64,000 nt of DNA, from positions 37,038-101,037 of the forward strand of contig JACPGE010000107.1 in assembly GCA_016182605.1 (NCBI GenBank), given 5' to 3'. A program made the position numbers and the translations under genes. Shown one piece after another: positions 1-10,465 of this stretch. Each line of letters opens with the position of its first letter. The first letter of the stretch is position 1. Under the pieces are notes generated by a model. That model had not been told where the DNA came from. It saw nothing but the letters and a program-made list of their open reading frames with translations, and made no database searches. Source of the DNA: Candidatus Hydrogenedentota bacterium (GTDB taxonomy: Bacteria; Hydrogenedentota; Hydrogenedentia; Hydrogenedentales; JAEUWI01).

Positions 1-1
1 C

Positions 2-3000
2 GGGGAAGATTCCGACACGACGCGCAGCAACGAAGACTTGGGCTATGTCGTGATTGAAGAGGGATCGGGAACGGTAGAAGGCATAGACTACACGGCGGAA
101 CTTGGCGGCAACAGCATTCAGGGCGTGGGCAGCTCGCCACCCTACAACTATTCCCTGACGGGCCTCTCCAGTGCGAGCGTGGCCGTGGCCACGCAGGCGG
201 GCGTAAACGATGCGAACGGCGGCTGGGCGGTGCTCTATGGGGCGACGCCCCTGAGCACGTCCACCCTGGCCCTCGCGATAGACGAAGATCAGGCGGGCGA
301 CTCGGAACGGAGCCATTCCGCGGAAGAAGTGGGCTACATCGTCTTTCAACAGAGTGTGCCCGAATACACGTTGACGCTCAACGCGACTTCGGGCGGTACC
401 GTGGCCGGCGTGCCCTCGGGCTCCACCTTCGATTCGGGCGACGTCGTGGAAGTAACGGCCACGCCCAACTCCGGCTATGAGTTTACCCACTGGTCGGGCA
501 ATGCGTATGGCACCTTGAATCCATTGAGTACCGCCATGATCCGCAGCAAGACGATCACGGCGAACTTCGCGCTCACCACCTATGACCTGGAAACGAGCAC
601 CACGGGCCTGGGCTCGATCGGCCGGAGCGCGAACCCGCCCTACAGCAGCGGCGCAAATGTGACCCTGACGGCCAATCCCACGTCCGGCTGGGAATTCCTC
701 CGCTGGAGCGGCGATGCCTCGGGAAGCACCAATCCCAAAGTGATTACCATGAACGACGACTTGTCGGTTTCTGCGGAATTCCGGCGCCTCGTCGGTTCCA
801 ACGAACTCACCAATCCCGGCTTTGAAGACGGCACCTTGAACGAAACCGCCGCCGACAAATATCCTTTCGCCGGTGCCTGGCTCGGGCCCGCGTGCGGCAG
901 CGGCGCCATCTCGGCGTCCACAAGCACCGCATACAACGGCAGCACCTACAGCCTGAAACACGGCCCCATAGGGTATGAGGCCGGTGCGGACAGCAACTGC
1001 GGCACCACGGGCGACAACGGCCCGGCACAGGTCAAGATCTGGAATGATTGTTCGGCCAACGTTTCAGCGGGCGCGACGAAGGTAACCTTCTCCGGCTACA
1101 CTGAGGCGTCCGGCCTGCAATCGGGCAAATCGGTCAGCCCCATCCTCTTCTTCATGAACAGCTCCTACGGCTACACGGGCATGGCGACTGGATCGGCCAT
1201 TGCCGGCGGGACCTCAGGCTGGCAGTCGTTCACCGTGACCGCAACCCTCCCCGCCACCACGGCAATCGTCGCGTGTATCCTGGAGATCACAAACTCCTCC
1301 GCGGGCGCGACCGGTTCGGTGTACTACGACGACCTGCGGGTGCAGTACGACAAAACCACCACACGGACGCTGAGCCTGAGCGGCAGCAACGGCTCGATCG
1401 TGCCGAACTACAATGCGCCGTATTACGATGGCGATGTCGTGTCGCTTACGGCCGTCCCGAATGCGAACTACACCTTCACTTCCTGGAGCGGCGATCTGAG
1501 CGGCTCCACGAATCCTTCCAACATCACGCTCAACGCCAACAAGAGCGTGACCGCCAGCTTCACACAGAAGACGGCCCGCCCGTTCTACATGGGTTTCCAG
1601 AAGTTCCCCTATGACATCAGCCCGGGCGCCCAGGAAGAAACCCTGGCACTCGTGCAAGAGCACGCGGACATCGTGAGCATGCACATCGAAAATGGCGTGC
1701 CCTGGCAGGAGGCCTATGATGAAACCACCTATCCCGCCGCAGTGACCGATGAACTGGAACTGCTGAGGGACGGGCTGGAAGAGGGCACCGAAGTGGTGCT
1801 CGCGCCGGTGTGTTTCAGCGGCAACCGGCGTCACATCGCGGGTTATTGGGGCGGGGAGATGGCCTATCCCTGGAACACGCGGGACTTCGGGGACACGGAA
1901 GTCCGGGAAGCCTACGTCAACTGGGCGCTCTACCTGATCGACTTCTTCGATCCGATTTACTTCGCGCATGGCGTGGAATGCGGCGGCTACCTGGCCTTCC
2001 GCACGGAAGCGGAGTGGGATGAGTTCGTGGGCTTCTGCGATTACGTGGAGAATGCCATCCACGCGGTTCACCCCACGCTTCCCATTGGCGTGTCCGTTGC
2101 GCTGGGCAACTGGGAGTCCCAGCAGATGCGGCAACTGCGGGAATTCCTTCCCGACGTGCTGCCCTACGTCGATTTTGTGGGATGCAGTTCCTACCCGTAT
2201 TTCGCGTACAACACGGGTGTGGCCAAGGCCGGCGATCCGCAGTATCTGCCGATCAATTGGCTGACCCAGTTGCAGCAGCTTGCCGGTCCGGGCAAGGGCA
2301 TTGCGGTGCTGGAGAGCAGCCTGATCGCGGAAGACTGGGACCTCTATCTGGAATGCATCGAAACAACCGTGACCGTGGAGGCTTCCGAAGCGCTACAGGA
2401 GGACTACGTCGAGAAGCTCATTGACGAATCCGATGAACTGAACATGGAGTTCCTCATCTGGTTCAATATCGCCGACTATGACGCGTTCTTCTACAACGCC
2501 TACGCGGAAATTCAGGGCACGAGCCTCTGGCGCGACACGGGCCTGCACGACGGCGATCTCCTGCCGCGCTCAGGCCTGACCGTGTGGGACGACGCGCTCG
2601 ACCGGCCGCTGTCGCTGGGCAGCGGCGGCGGAGCGCGCACGACGCTGTGGTACGACGGCTACGAGTACGGCACGACCGCAAACACGCCCGCCCTCATTCA
2701 GTCTCTGGGCGGGTACCTCAGCGTCTCCAGTGGCGTCTCGCTCGCCAACGGCGTGAGCTGGACCGGCGACAACTCGATCCGCTTTCCGAACAACGAGAGC
2801 TGGGTCCTGGCGAAGAGCACCGCGGGTTACGAGAACATCACCGTGAGCTACCGCCGCAAGACGGTGGGCTTCTCCGGCAACGACACGTTCGTGGCCGGGT
2901 GGTACGACGGAACCAACTGGAACGTCATCGAAGTGCCCACGGGCACCTACGATTGGACCGAGAAGACGGTAACACTCCCGTCAGGCGCCAACAACAACGC

Positions 3001-3091
3001 CAACTTCGCCTTGATCGTCTACCCCACGAATACGGAGGCGGGAGATTTCGCTTACGTCGACTTCGTATCCATCGAGGCAGATGAACAGTAA
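2..3091 (+). CDS. Large surface/secreted protein with InlB-like repeats and a glycosidase-like barrel (5' end cut by window)
   Basis: The frame is open to the left edge, so the N-terminus and any signal peptide lie outside; 1029 codons are visible. Visible residues 1 to about 105 hold a repeated module (an acidic ED..D...S..E..GY(V/I)V strand appears twice). Three bacterial InlB-type repeats follow, at about 120-190, 195-262 and 455-525, each with the F..WSG(D/N) signature. A likely beta-sandwich binding module lies between the second and third. Residues 530-880 resemble a TIM-barrel glycosidase, with candidate acidic residues in HGVECGG and AVLESS, and a carbohydrate-binding-like sandwich ends the protein. 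The barrel family is not recognised with confidence; GH53- or GH5-like folds are possible. Its place upstream of two glycosidases supports a polysaccharide role. It ends in TAA and is followed by a perfect stem-loop. Confidence 0.75.
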   Translation, partial: GEDSDTTRSNEDLGYVVIEEGSGTVEGIDYTAELGGNSIQGVGSSPPYNYSLTGLSSASVAVATQAGVNDANGGWAVLYGATPLSTSTLALAIDEDQAGDSERSHSAEEVGYIVFQQSVPEYTLTLNATSGGTVAGVPSGSTFDSGDVVEVTATPNSGYEFTHWSGNAYGTLNPLSTAMIRSKTITANFALTTYDLETSTTGLGSIGRSANPPYSSGANVTLTANPTSGWEFLRWSGDASGSTNPKVITMNDDLSVSAEFRRLVGSNELTNPGFEDGTLNETAADKYPFAGAWLGPACGSGAISASTSTAYNGSTYSLKHGPIGYEAGADSNCGTTGDNGPAQVKIWNDCSANVSAGATKVTFSGYTEASGLQSGKSVSPILFFMNSSYGYTGMATGSAIAGGTSGWQSFTVTATLPATTAIVACILEITNSSAGATGSVYYDDLRVQYDKTTTRTLSLSGSNGSIVPNYNAPYYDGDVVSLTAVPNANYTFTSWSGDLSGSTNPSNITLNANKSVTASFTQKTARPFYMGFQKFPYDISPGAQEETLALVQEHADIVSMHIENGVPWQEAYDETTYPAAVTDELELLRDGLEEGTEVVLAPVCFSGNRRHIAGYWGGEMAYPWNTRDFGDTEVREAYVNWALYLIDFFDPIYFAHGVECGGYLAFRTEAEWDEFVGFCDYVENAIHAVHPTLPIGVSVALGNWESQQMRQLREFLPDVLPYVDFVGCSSYPYFAYNTGVAKAGDPQYLPINWLTQLQQLAGPGKGIAVLESSLIAEDWDLYLECIETTVTVEASEALQEDYVEKLIDESDELNMEFLIWFNIADYDAFFYNAYAEIQGTSLWRDTGLHDGDLLPRSGLTVWDDALDRPLSLGSGGGARTTLWYDGYEYGTTANTPALIQSLGGYLSVSSGVSLANGVSWTGDNSIRFPNNESWVLAKSTAGYENITVSYRRKTVGFSGNDTFVAGWYDGTNWNVIEVPTGTYDWTEKTVTLPSGANNNANFALIVYPTNTEAGDFAYVDFVSIEADEQ

Positions 3092-3114
3092 CCCATAATC
3101 ACAAGCAACAGGAT

Positions 3115-3148
3115 CGAGGGGCCACGCGGATCGTCGCGTGGCCCCTCG
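3115..3148 (+). terminator. Perfect 14-bp stem-loop after the first gene
   Basis: CGAGGGGCCACGCG at 3115-3128 pairs without mismatch with 3135-3148 across a 6-nt loop, 24 bp after the stop codon at 3089-3091. There is no T-run, so it may be a mRNA-stabilising or rho-assisted stop rather than a classical intrinsic terminator. A second perfect 8-bp stem (3168-3175 with 3182-3189) lies between it and the next gene. Confidence 0.55.
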
Positions 3149-3228
3149 CCACGAGGTTATCATTAAGGGGCGCGCATTCCCGCGCGCCCGTGTCCAATTG
3201 AAGTTCACCAAGTACAGCCGGAGAGTTC

Positions 3229-6200
3229 ATGCTCGTTCCCCATTTTCTGCGCACCGAAGGCTCGACCCACCCACACGGGCTCAGCCAGCCCCAACCCCGC
3301 CTGAGCTGGGGGCTTGCAACGCGCGATCCGGCGCAGCGCCAGACCGCGTACCAAATCCAGGTGGCCGCATCAGAAAGAGATCTTCGCGAAGGCGCGCCGC
3401 TCCTCTGGGACAGCGGCAAGATTCCGTCGGCAGAAACGTCGCATATTCCCTTTGAAGGCACGGCGCTGCGATCGCGCCAACGGTGTTTCTGGCATGTCCG
3501 TGTGTGGGATGCCAACGATGCCGTCTCCCCCTACAGCGATCCCGCCATGTGGAGCATGGGCCTGCTCGAAGCCGCCGATTGGCGGGCCGCCTGGGTGGGC
3601 AATACGGCGGTTTCTCCGCCACTCCCCGGCGATTCGCGGGTGGAAACGCTCCGGAATGCGCCCTGGCACAGATTCAATGGGGAGGATCTTCAGGAGAGCG
3701 GAACGCAGCTTCGTTATGACTTTCACTGGGATGCCCAGAAATGCAGGGGGCCGCAACTGTGGCTGTCGAGCACGAACCCGGTAGAGTTGACCGTAAATGG
3801 GAAAAAACCGGACACCAACGCGGGTCAATCCGCTCCCCTGCGCGAGGTGGCCGCGTGGCGCCTGGATGCGCTCCTTCATGATGGACGTAATCCAATCGAG
3901 ATGCGGATCCGGCCCCTGGAGGGGCCCGCCTATCTGCGCGGCGCACTGCTTTGGGAGGAGGTATCGGGGAAACCGCACTTCGCTCCCGTCGACGCATCGT
4001 GGTTTGACGGGCCGGGCACCCGCGCCGCCACTGTGACAAACGGACTGGAGATTGCCCATCCGCGTGACCTCCAGGCCTGCCCCCTATTTGTAAAAGAATT
4101 CACCTGCGCGGAGATTCCTGAACGCGCGGCGCTTTACATCAGCGCGTTGGGTATCCACGAGGTTACCCTGAACGGGGAAGCCATAAGCGCCGATCTTTTC
4201 CGGCCCGGCTGGACGGACTACGCGCGGCGTTTGCACTATGATGCGTACGATGTGGCGCCGCTGATCCGGAAGGGCGCGAACGCGTTGCGGGTAACGCTTG
4301 CCGGGGGCTGGTGCCTGGGCTATCTGGGCTGGGAATTCGCGCATGAAGTCTATGCCCGGCAAAGCGCTTTTATTTTACAGCTTGAACTGAGCGATGCGAC
4401 GGGTCTTCGCCGCATTTGCAGCGATGAAACCTGGCGGACGGGCTTTGGCAACCTGCTCCGCGCGGATCTCTATCACGGCTGCCGCTACGTGCATGGCCGT
4501 GTTTCGCAGCGGTGGGACGCGTTCGTGGGGGGATCGCGCGCGTGGCCGCAGGCCTCCGTGATTCCGGTGAAGAGGCCCGTTCTCGCGCACCAAGCCTACG
4601 AACCGGCGCGGCGCATTGCCGAGTTGCCGCCCGTATCCATTGCTGCTTCGCGGCATGGCGCTTGGATCGTGGATTTCGGCCAGAACATCGCGGGGTGGGC
4701 GGAACTGCTCATCACGCCGGATTGCGGCGATGTGGTGACGCTACGCTACGCCGAAGTGCTCTCCGAAGACCAGGAACTCTTCACCCGCAGCCTGCGCAGC
4801 GCCTGTGCGGAAGACGTCTTTCACGGACGCGTGGACGAAGCGGTATGGTTTGCGCCGCAATTCACCTTTCATGGTTTCCGTTATGTCGAGATTGCGGGAT
4901 ACGGCGGCCAGCCCGAGTCAGGCGCTATTCGCGCGGTGCTGTGCAGCTCGGACCTGCGCTCCAGCTCCGAGTTCGATTGCGGCGTGCCCGCGTTGAATCG
5001 CCTGGTGGAGAATACGCGCTGGAGCCAGCGCGGCAATTTCCTGGAAGTGCCCACCGACTGCCCGCAACGCGACGAGCGGCTGGGCTGGTTGGGCGATGCG
5101 CAGGTATTCGCAGGCGCCGCCATGTTCAACATGGACTGCGAAGCCTTCTTCGAAAAATGGGTGAACGATCTCCGGGACGCGCAATCCGAAGCGGGCGCCT
5201 TTCCCGACGTGGCCCCGCGCGCCACCTACCCCAAGGACGGGGCCCCCGCCTGGGGAGACGCCGGGGTGATCATTCCGTGGAAGATGTACTGCTGCTACGG
5301 TGACGCGGGCGTGTTGCGCCGGCACTACGACGGGATGCGCCGCTGGGTGGACTTCATCCATGAAGGCAATCCGGATCTGCTGCGGGTGAAGCGGGTGGGC
5401 GCAAACTACGGCGATTGGGTGAGCCAGGACGCACGCACACCAAAGGAACTCGTAGCGACGGCCTATTTCTCTTACGTCACAAAGCTGCTCGCACGTATTG
5501 CGGCCGTTTGCGGCGACCGTGCATCAGCCGCCCACTACTGCCAACTCGCGCGCGCGATCGATCAGGCCTTCCGCACCCGCTTCGTCGACGCCCAGGGCGC
5601 GTTGATTCCCGGCACCCAGACGGCTTATGCGCTGGCCGTGAACTTCCGCCTGCTCACGCCGGCACAGATGCAGGCCGTGCGCGCACCTTTCGAAAACGCG
5701 CTCGCCGAACGGGACCATCTCCTGTCCACCGGCTTTCTCGGCACGCCCGCACTGCTGCCTGCCCTGGACGCGGCGGGTCTGGCACACCGTGCCGTGGACC
5801 TCCTGCTCTCGGATCGGTGTCCGTCGTGGCTCTACCCCATCACGCATGGCGCCACCACCATCTGGGAACGGTGGGACGCACGCACGAAAGATGGGAGTTT
5901 CTTCGATGACGAAATGCTCTCCTTCAATCACTATGCCTTCGGTGCGGTCTGCGAGTGGATCTACCGGCGCATCGGCGGCATCAGCTATGACCCCGGTGCG
6001 CCCGGCTTCCGGCATATCCGCATCACACCGTTATTGAGTGAAAGGATCGGGCGCGCACGTTTTCAGTACGACTCCATACGCGGTCCGATCGGTGTGCGCT
6101 GGGAGCGAAGCGGCGGCAGCGTACAGATTGAAGTGAGCACACCGCCGAACACGCGATGCACCGCCGCACTGCCGTTGAATCCAGGTTCCCTGTTGCTCAA

Positions 6201-6396
6201 TGGGGAGATCGCGTCCGCGCGTTCACCAGACGCGGGACAACGGATAGACACCGGCGCTTGCGGTGTGGAAGTGCATCTGGAACCCGGTTACCACGTGTTT
6301 GAAGGGGAGATCGGCGAAGCGGGGGACGTGTGGCGCCCTTTCACGGACTTCGCGGATGTGGAAGATATCGAAACGGGCCTGGACTCACAACCCTGA
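3229..6396 (+). CDS. Alpha-L-rhamnosidase, GH78
   Basis: A 1055-residue family 78 glycoside hydrolase predicted to release terminal alpha-L-rhamnose from pectin (rhamnogalacturonan I) or rhamnosylated glycans. The usual order is visible: N-terminal Ig-like rhamnosidase domain, beta-sandwich domains, an (alpha/alpha)6 catalytic barrel and a C-terminal beta domain. The catalytic signature DCPQRDERLGWLGD starts near residue 610, and the second conserved acid lies in TTIWERWD (Glu near 880). The ATG at 3229 has GGAGAG about 5 nt upstream. No obvious signal peptide is present, so it may act on imported oligosaccharides. It is followed after 13 nt by a GH38 gene, probably co-transcribed. Confidence 0.93.
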   Translation: MLVPHFLRTEGSTHPHGLSQPQPRLSWGLATRDPAQRQTAYQIQVAASERDLREGAPLLWDSGKIPSAETSHIPFEGTALRSRQRCFWHVRVWDANDAVSPYSDPAMWSMGLLEAADWRAAWVGNTAVSPPLPGDSRVETLRNAPWHRFNGEDLQESGTQLRYDFHWDAQKCRGPQLWLSSTNPVELTVNGKKPDTNAGQSAPLREVAAWRLDALLHDGRNPIEMRIRPLEGPAYLRGALLWEEVSGKPHFAPVDASWFDGPGTRAATVTNGLEIAHPRDLQACPLFVKEFTCAEIPERAALYISALGIHEVTLNGEAISADLFRPGWTDYARRLHYDAYDVAPLIRKGANALRVTLAGGWCLGYLGWEFAHEVYARQSAFILQLELSDATGLRRICSDETWRTGFGNLLRADLYHGCRYVHGRVSQRWDAFVGGSRAWPQASVIPVKRPVLAHQAYEPARRIAELPPVSIAASRHGAWIVDFGQNIAGWAELLITPDCGDVVTLRYAEVLSEDQELFTRSLRSACAEDVFHGRVDEAVWFAPQFTFHGFRYVEIAGYGGQPESGAIRAVLCSSDLRSSSEFDCGVPALNRLVENTRWSQRGNFLEVPTDCPQRDERLGWLGDAQVFAGAAMFNMDCEAFFEKWVNDLRDAQSEAGAFPDVAPRATYPKDGAPAWGDAGVIIPWKMYCCYGDAGVLRRHYDGMRRWVDFIHEGNPDLLRVKRVGANYGDWVSQDARTPKELVATAYFSYVTKLLARIAAVCGDRASAAHYCQLARAIDQAFRTRFVDAQGALIPGTQTAYALAVNFRLLTPAQMQAVRAPFENALAERDHLLSTGFLGTPALLPALDAAGLAHRAVDLLLSDRCPSWLYPITHGATTIWERWDARTKDGSFFDDEMLSFNHYAFGAVCEWIYRRIGGISYDPGAPGFRHIRITPLLSERIGRARFQYDSIRGPIGVRWERSGGSVQIEVSTPPNTRCTAALPLNPGSLLLNGEIASARSPDAGQRIDTGACGVEVHLEPGYHVFEGEIGEAGDVWRPFTDFADVEDIETGLDSQP

Positions 6397-6409
6397 TTGA
6401 AAGTGTCAC

Positions 6410-8881
6410 ATGAAAGAACTGCATCTCCTCTGCAACGCCCACCTCGATCCCGTTTGGCTGTGGAATTGGGAAGAAGGCGCCGGCGAGGCGGTGGCCACCT
6501 TCCGCGTCGCAGCCGATCTGTGCGAACAGTTTCCCGTGCTGATCTTCAACCACAACGAATCGCTCCTTTACCGCTGGGTGGAAGAGTATGAGCCCGCGCT
6601 CTTCGCATGTATTCAACGCCTCGTGGAGGCGGGGCGCTGGCACATCATGGGCGGATGGTATCTCCAGCCTGACTGCAACCTGCCCAGCGGCGAGGCCATG
6701 GTGCGGCAAGTGCTTCACGGACGGCGCTACTTCGCGGAGAAGTTCGGGGCGCGGCCGCGCACGGCGATCAACTTCGATTCCTTCGGCCACAGCCGCGGCC
6801 TGGTGCAGATTCTGACCCAGGCAGGCTTTGACAGCTACATCCACACCCGCCCTTCCGCCACGGAGTTCGCCTATCCCGCGGAGGAATACCGCTGGACCGG
6901 ATTCGACGGCTCAGCACTGAAAGTGCACCACGAAATCGCTTACAGCACGCGCAAGGGCAAGGCCGTGGAAAAGATCGCGGCGTGGCTGGACGATCACGCG
7001 CCCGGAACGCGCGGACTCCTGCTCTGGGGTATCGGCAATCATGGCGGTGGGCCCTCACGCGAGGACCTGGAGCGCATTGCGCGGTTTATGCAGGAGCGAG
7101 GGGAGGATCGCATCGTCCATTCGACGCCGGAGCGTTTTTTCGATAGTGTGGACCGTGCGGCACTCCCGGAAACCGCCACGAGTCTGCGTCCGTGCTTTAC
7201 CGGCTGCTACACGTCGCAGGCGCGGATCAAACAGCGCTACCGCGCCCTGGAAAACGAATTGCTCCTCGCGGAGAAGATGGCATCGCATGCGGCGCTGGCC
7301 GCATTGATGGCCTATCCCAAACAGGCGTTGCGGGAGGCGTGCGAGGACATGCTCTTCGCGCAGTTTCATGACATCCTGGCGGGCTCGTCCATCCAGCCGG
7401 CCGAGGAGGCCAGTCTGCGGCAGTTGGAACATGGGCTGGAGATCCTGTCGCGAGTGAAGGCCCGGGCCTTCTTTGCGCTTGCGGCGGGAGAGCGTGCCGC
7501 GGGCGAAGGCGAGATCCCTCTGCTCGTCTACAACCCGCATCCCTTTGCGCTTCAACGCACAATCGACATGGAGTTTACACTGGAGGATGTGTACCTGGAT
7601 GGCGAGTATTTCGAGCCCGTGCTCTTTCAGGATGGCGTGGAGATCCCGTCTCAATGCGAGCGCGAAGCCTGCAACCTGCCCATCGAATTCAGGAAACGCG
7701 TGGTCTTTCTGGCCGCATTGAAACCGGCCCAGATGAATCGCATCGACTGCCGCCTGATCCCGCGAAACGGACCGCCTGCGCCTCCAGCCACAATTCAGAA
7801 CGAACTCATAACAGTCGCCACACCCCATGCCACCCTCTCAATCGGTGTGCACACCGGCCTGGTGGAGGCCTACGAGGTTGATGGGACGTCCTGCCTTGCG
7901 CCCGGCTCCTTTATGCCCGTGGTGCTGAACGATGTGGATGACCCCTGGGGCCTGGAGATTCACCGCTTCGAGGAAGAAGGCGAATCTTTTCAGATCATGA
8001 GCCCGGAGCAGGTTCAGGCTGCGACGTGTTTGCCGGAGCCCCTCCGCGATGCCGTGCGCATTATTGAAGACGGTCCGGTGCGTACCGTTGTGGAAGCGTT
8101 GTTTCAATACGGCGCCTCCGTCATCTGCCAGCGCTATCTGATCTCGAAGCATTCCGCGGAGTTCGGCGTGGAGACGCGGGTTTATTGGAGCGAGCAGCAC
8201 AAGATGCTCAAGCTTCAGGCGCTCACCACCCTGCCGGAGGGCGATCTCTTCGGGCAAACCCTTTACGGCACGGAGCAGTTGCCTTCCGACGGCGCCGAGA
8301 ACGTGGCCCACCGCTGGATCGCCGTGCTAGACCATGCCACGGACCGCGCCTTGACCGTGATCAACGACGGCACCTACGGCCTGGATTTCAACCGGGGAAG
8401 GCTGCGCCTCTCGCTCCTGCGTTCCTCCGGATATGCGGCCATGCCCTTTCAGGGGAGGCGTGCCATGCCTGCGGATCGCTTCTCGCCGCGGATCGATCAG
8501 GGCGAGCGCGTCTTTCGCTTCTGGGTCAACGCGGGGCCGCGCCCGGCGCGGATGGAGCGGGTCCACGGCGAATCCCAAGCGCACAATGAAACGCCCATGG
8601 CACTGGCCTACTTCCCTCCTGGCTCCTGGCCGGTGGCGGGCATCAATGCAACGATCGACAAGCACGCCATACAACTCACGGCGTTCAAGCAGGCGGAGGA
8701 CCGCGACGACTGCTTCATCCTCCGGCTCTTCGAAGCCACGGGGACGCCACAGAGCGCAACGCTGCGCCTCCACGGATTCAATCTGGCGCGGGACCTGCGC
8801 TTCAACGCCTTCGAGATCAAGTCGCTCCAACTCGACACCCTGACCGGCGCCCTGCGGGAATGCACCCTGCTCGAAGAATAG
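6410..8881 (+). CDS. Alpha-mannosidase, GH38
   Basis: An 823-residue family 38 alpha-mannosidase. The Zn-binding AHLDPVW motif is at residues 10-16 and the nucleophile motif NFDSFGHS at about 121-128 (Asp123). NHGGGPS follows in the catalytic domain, and the all-beta GH38 C-terminal domains complete the chain. No signal peptide is visible, so a cytoplasmic site is likely. The start lies 13 nt after the rhamnosidase stop, with only a weak Shine-Dalgarno (GAAAG), which suggests translational coupling. It converges on the minus-strand GH51 gene with only 9 bp between the two stops. Confidence 0.93.
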   Translation: MKELHLLCNAHLDPVWLWNWEEGAGEAVATFRVAADLCEQFPVLIFNHNESLLYRWVEEYEPALFACIQRLVEAGRWHIMGGWYLQPDCNLPSGEAMVRQVLHGRRYFAEKFGARPRTAINFDSFGHSRGLVQILTQAGFDSYIHTRPSATEFAYPAEEYRWTGFDGSALKVHHEIAYSTRKGKAVEKIAAWLDDHAPGTRGLLLWGIGNHGGGPSREDLERIARFMQERGEDRIVHSTPERFFDSVDRAALPETATSLRPCFTGCYTSQARIKQRYRALENELLLAEKMASHAALAALMAYPKQALREACEDMLFAQFHDILAGSSIQPAEEASLRQLEHGLEILSRVKARAFFALAAGERAAGEGEIPLLVYNPHPFALQRTIDMEFTLEDVYLDGEYFEPVLFQDGVEIPSQCEREACNLPIEFRKRVVFLAALKPAQMNRIDCRLIPRNGPPAPPATIQNELITVATPHATLSIGVHTGLVEAYEVDGTSCLAPGSFMPVVLNDVDDPWGLEIHRFEEEGESFQIMSPEQVQAATCLPEPLRDAVRIIEDGPVRTVVEALFQYGASVICQRYLISKHSAEFGVETRVYWSEQHKMLKLQALTTLPEGDLFGQTLYGTEQLPSDGAENVAHRWIAVLDHATDRALTVINDGTYGLDFNRGRLRLSLLRSSGYAAMPFQGRRAMPADRFSPRIDQGERVFRFWVNAGPRPARMERVHGESQAHNETPMALAYFPPGSWPVAGINATIDKHAIQLTAFKQAEDRDDCFILRLFEATGTPQSATLRLHGFNLARDLRFNAFEIKSLQLDTLTGALRECTLLEE

Positions 8882-8890
8882 CCGCGCGAA

Positions 8891-10465
8891 TCAGGCCTCG
8901 AGTTCCACCTGAACCACGACCAGGCTGAGCGCGGGCGCTTCCACCACGAGCACCTCTTTCGAAAGGAAGGCCTTGCCTTCGCAGGGCACAACGGCGCCGG
9001 GCGATTCCCACGTGTTCGCGGCATGGGGATCGTCCCCGGAAAGCTCCTGCACGCCGAGGATGCGCTTGATCTTGCCGCCGCCGATCTCGATGTCCGAGAT
9101 CACGGCCCTCTCGGTATCGCGGTTCACGAGAAAAATGCTGGCCTGATCGCAGGCATCGGTGACAGTCGCCGCCACGTCAAGCACGGGAACGTGTTCCTTG
9201 TTGCCGGCCTTGTAGGATCTACACCGGACATGACAGGAAAGGGCGGTGCCACCGGCTGCCTGCGAGTAAAGAAGGAAAGGATAGTAGATGCTTTGCGCGA
9301 GCACCCCGTTTTTCCGGGTGAGCACGGGCGCGATGACATTGACCACCTGCGCAATGCACGCGATCTTCACGATATCCGCGTTGCGTATGAAGCTGCTCAG
9401 GTACTGGGCCACGACCAGCGCGTCTTCCAGATTGTATTGCTCTTCCAGCAGGGGCGGCGCTTCGCTCCACCATTGCTCCGCGGATTTCTCATCGCGGTAC
9501 CACACATTCCATTCATCGAAGGCCACGTAGATGGGCTTCTTGCTTTTCTTTTTGGCCTGAACAAAACGAATGAGCGCGCGATAGTCTTCCAGCATCTCGT
9601 CGATGACCACGCCTTCCGCCAGAAACTGACGGGTGTCCCGCATGGGATTTTTGCTGTAGTGGTGCGCGGAGACGTAGTCCACAAGGCTCCAGCATTCTTC
9701 GAGCACCGCCTGATCCCAGGTCATATACGTGGACATCGCGGGCACGGTGGAGCCGCACAGAACCACTTCGATGCTGGGGTCGAGGCCCTTCATGAGCTGC
9801 GCGGATTCGTAGGCGCGGCGCGCGTAGACCGAAGCCGGGCAGTGCCCCGCCTGCCAGGGGCCGTCCATTTCGTTGCCAAGGCCCCACAGGCGGATGCCAT
9901 ACGGTTCGGGATGGCCATTCGCGGCGCGCTGATCGGACCAATAGGTCCCGGCCGGCAGGTTGCAGTACTCCAGCAGTTCCGCCGCGTCGCGGGCGTTGCC
10001 CGTTCCCAGATTCACCACCATCATCGGATCGGTCCCAAGCGCGCGGCACCAGGCAACGAATTCATCCACGCCGAACCGATTCGATTCGAGCGTCTTCCAC
10101 GCAAAATCCGGCCGCACTCGCCGCTGCTCCCGCGGGCCAATGCCGTCGCGCCAATCGTAGTTGCTCACAAAATTGCCGCCGGGATAGCGCACTGCGGCCA
10201 TGTGCAGCGGCTTCAGGAGATCCAGCACGTCTTTGCGAAATCCCGCCGCGTCGCTCAACGCATTCCCTGGATCGAAGAGGCCGCCATAGACTACCCGGCC
10301 AATGTGCTCGGCAAATCCGGAGAATATTCTCCGGTCCACTTTGCCGGCCGTGCGTCTGAGGTCCAGATGCACCATCGCGTCGCTTCGCTTCCGGTGATTT
10401 CCCTCCCGGGCAAAGTCTTGGGCGGGCGCGGCACTGGTAGTTGGTTGGACGATCAACTCTGACAT
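8891..10465 (-). CDS. Intracellular-type alpha-L-arabinofuranosidase, GH51
   Basis: A 524-residue GH51 enzyme expected to release alpha-L-arabinofuranosyl groups from arabinan or arabinoxylan oligosaccharides. The acid/base Glu is E199 in LGNEMDG and the nucleophile E318 in FDEWNVW; the FSGFAEH and RYPGGNFVSNYDWRDGIGP blocks are typical. No signal peptide is seen, so it is probably cytoplasmic. The ATG at 10465 has AGGAG 12 nt upstream. A second in-frame ATG at residue 31 lies closer to the conserved start of the family, so the first 30 residues are uncertain. It is preceded by a perfect-consensus promoter and a leader of about 320 nt. Confidence 0.93.
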   Translation of the reverse strand: MSELIVQPTTSAAPAQDFAREGNHRKRSDAMVHLDLRRTAGKVDRRIFSGFAEHIGRVVYGGLFDPGNALSDAAGFRKDVLDLLKPLHMAAVRYPGGNFVSNYDWRDGIGPREQRRVRPDFAWKTLESNRFGVDEFVAWCRALGTDPMMVVNLGTGNARDAAELLEYCNLPAGTYWSDQRAANGHPEPYGIRLWGLGNEMDGPWQAGHCPASVYARRAYESAQLMKGLDPSIEVVLCGSTVPAMSTYMTWDQAVLEECWSLVDYVSAHHYSKNPMRDTRQFLAEGVVIDEMLEDYRALIRFVQAKKKSKKPIYVAFDEWNVWYRDEKSAEQWWSEAPPLLEEQYNLEDALVVAQYLSSFIRNADIVKIACIAQVVNVIAPVLTRKNGVLAQSIYYPFLLYSQAAGGTALSCHVRCRSYKAGNKEHVPVLDVAATVTDACDQASIFLVNRDTERAVISDIEIGGGKIKRILGVQELSGDDPHAANTWESPGAVVPCEGKAFLSKEVLVVEAPALSLVVVQVELEA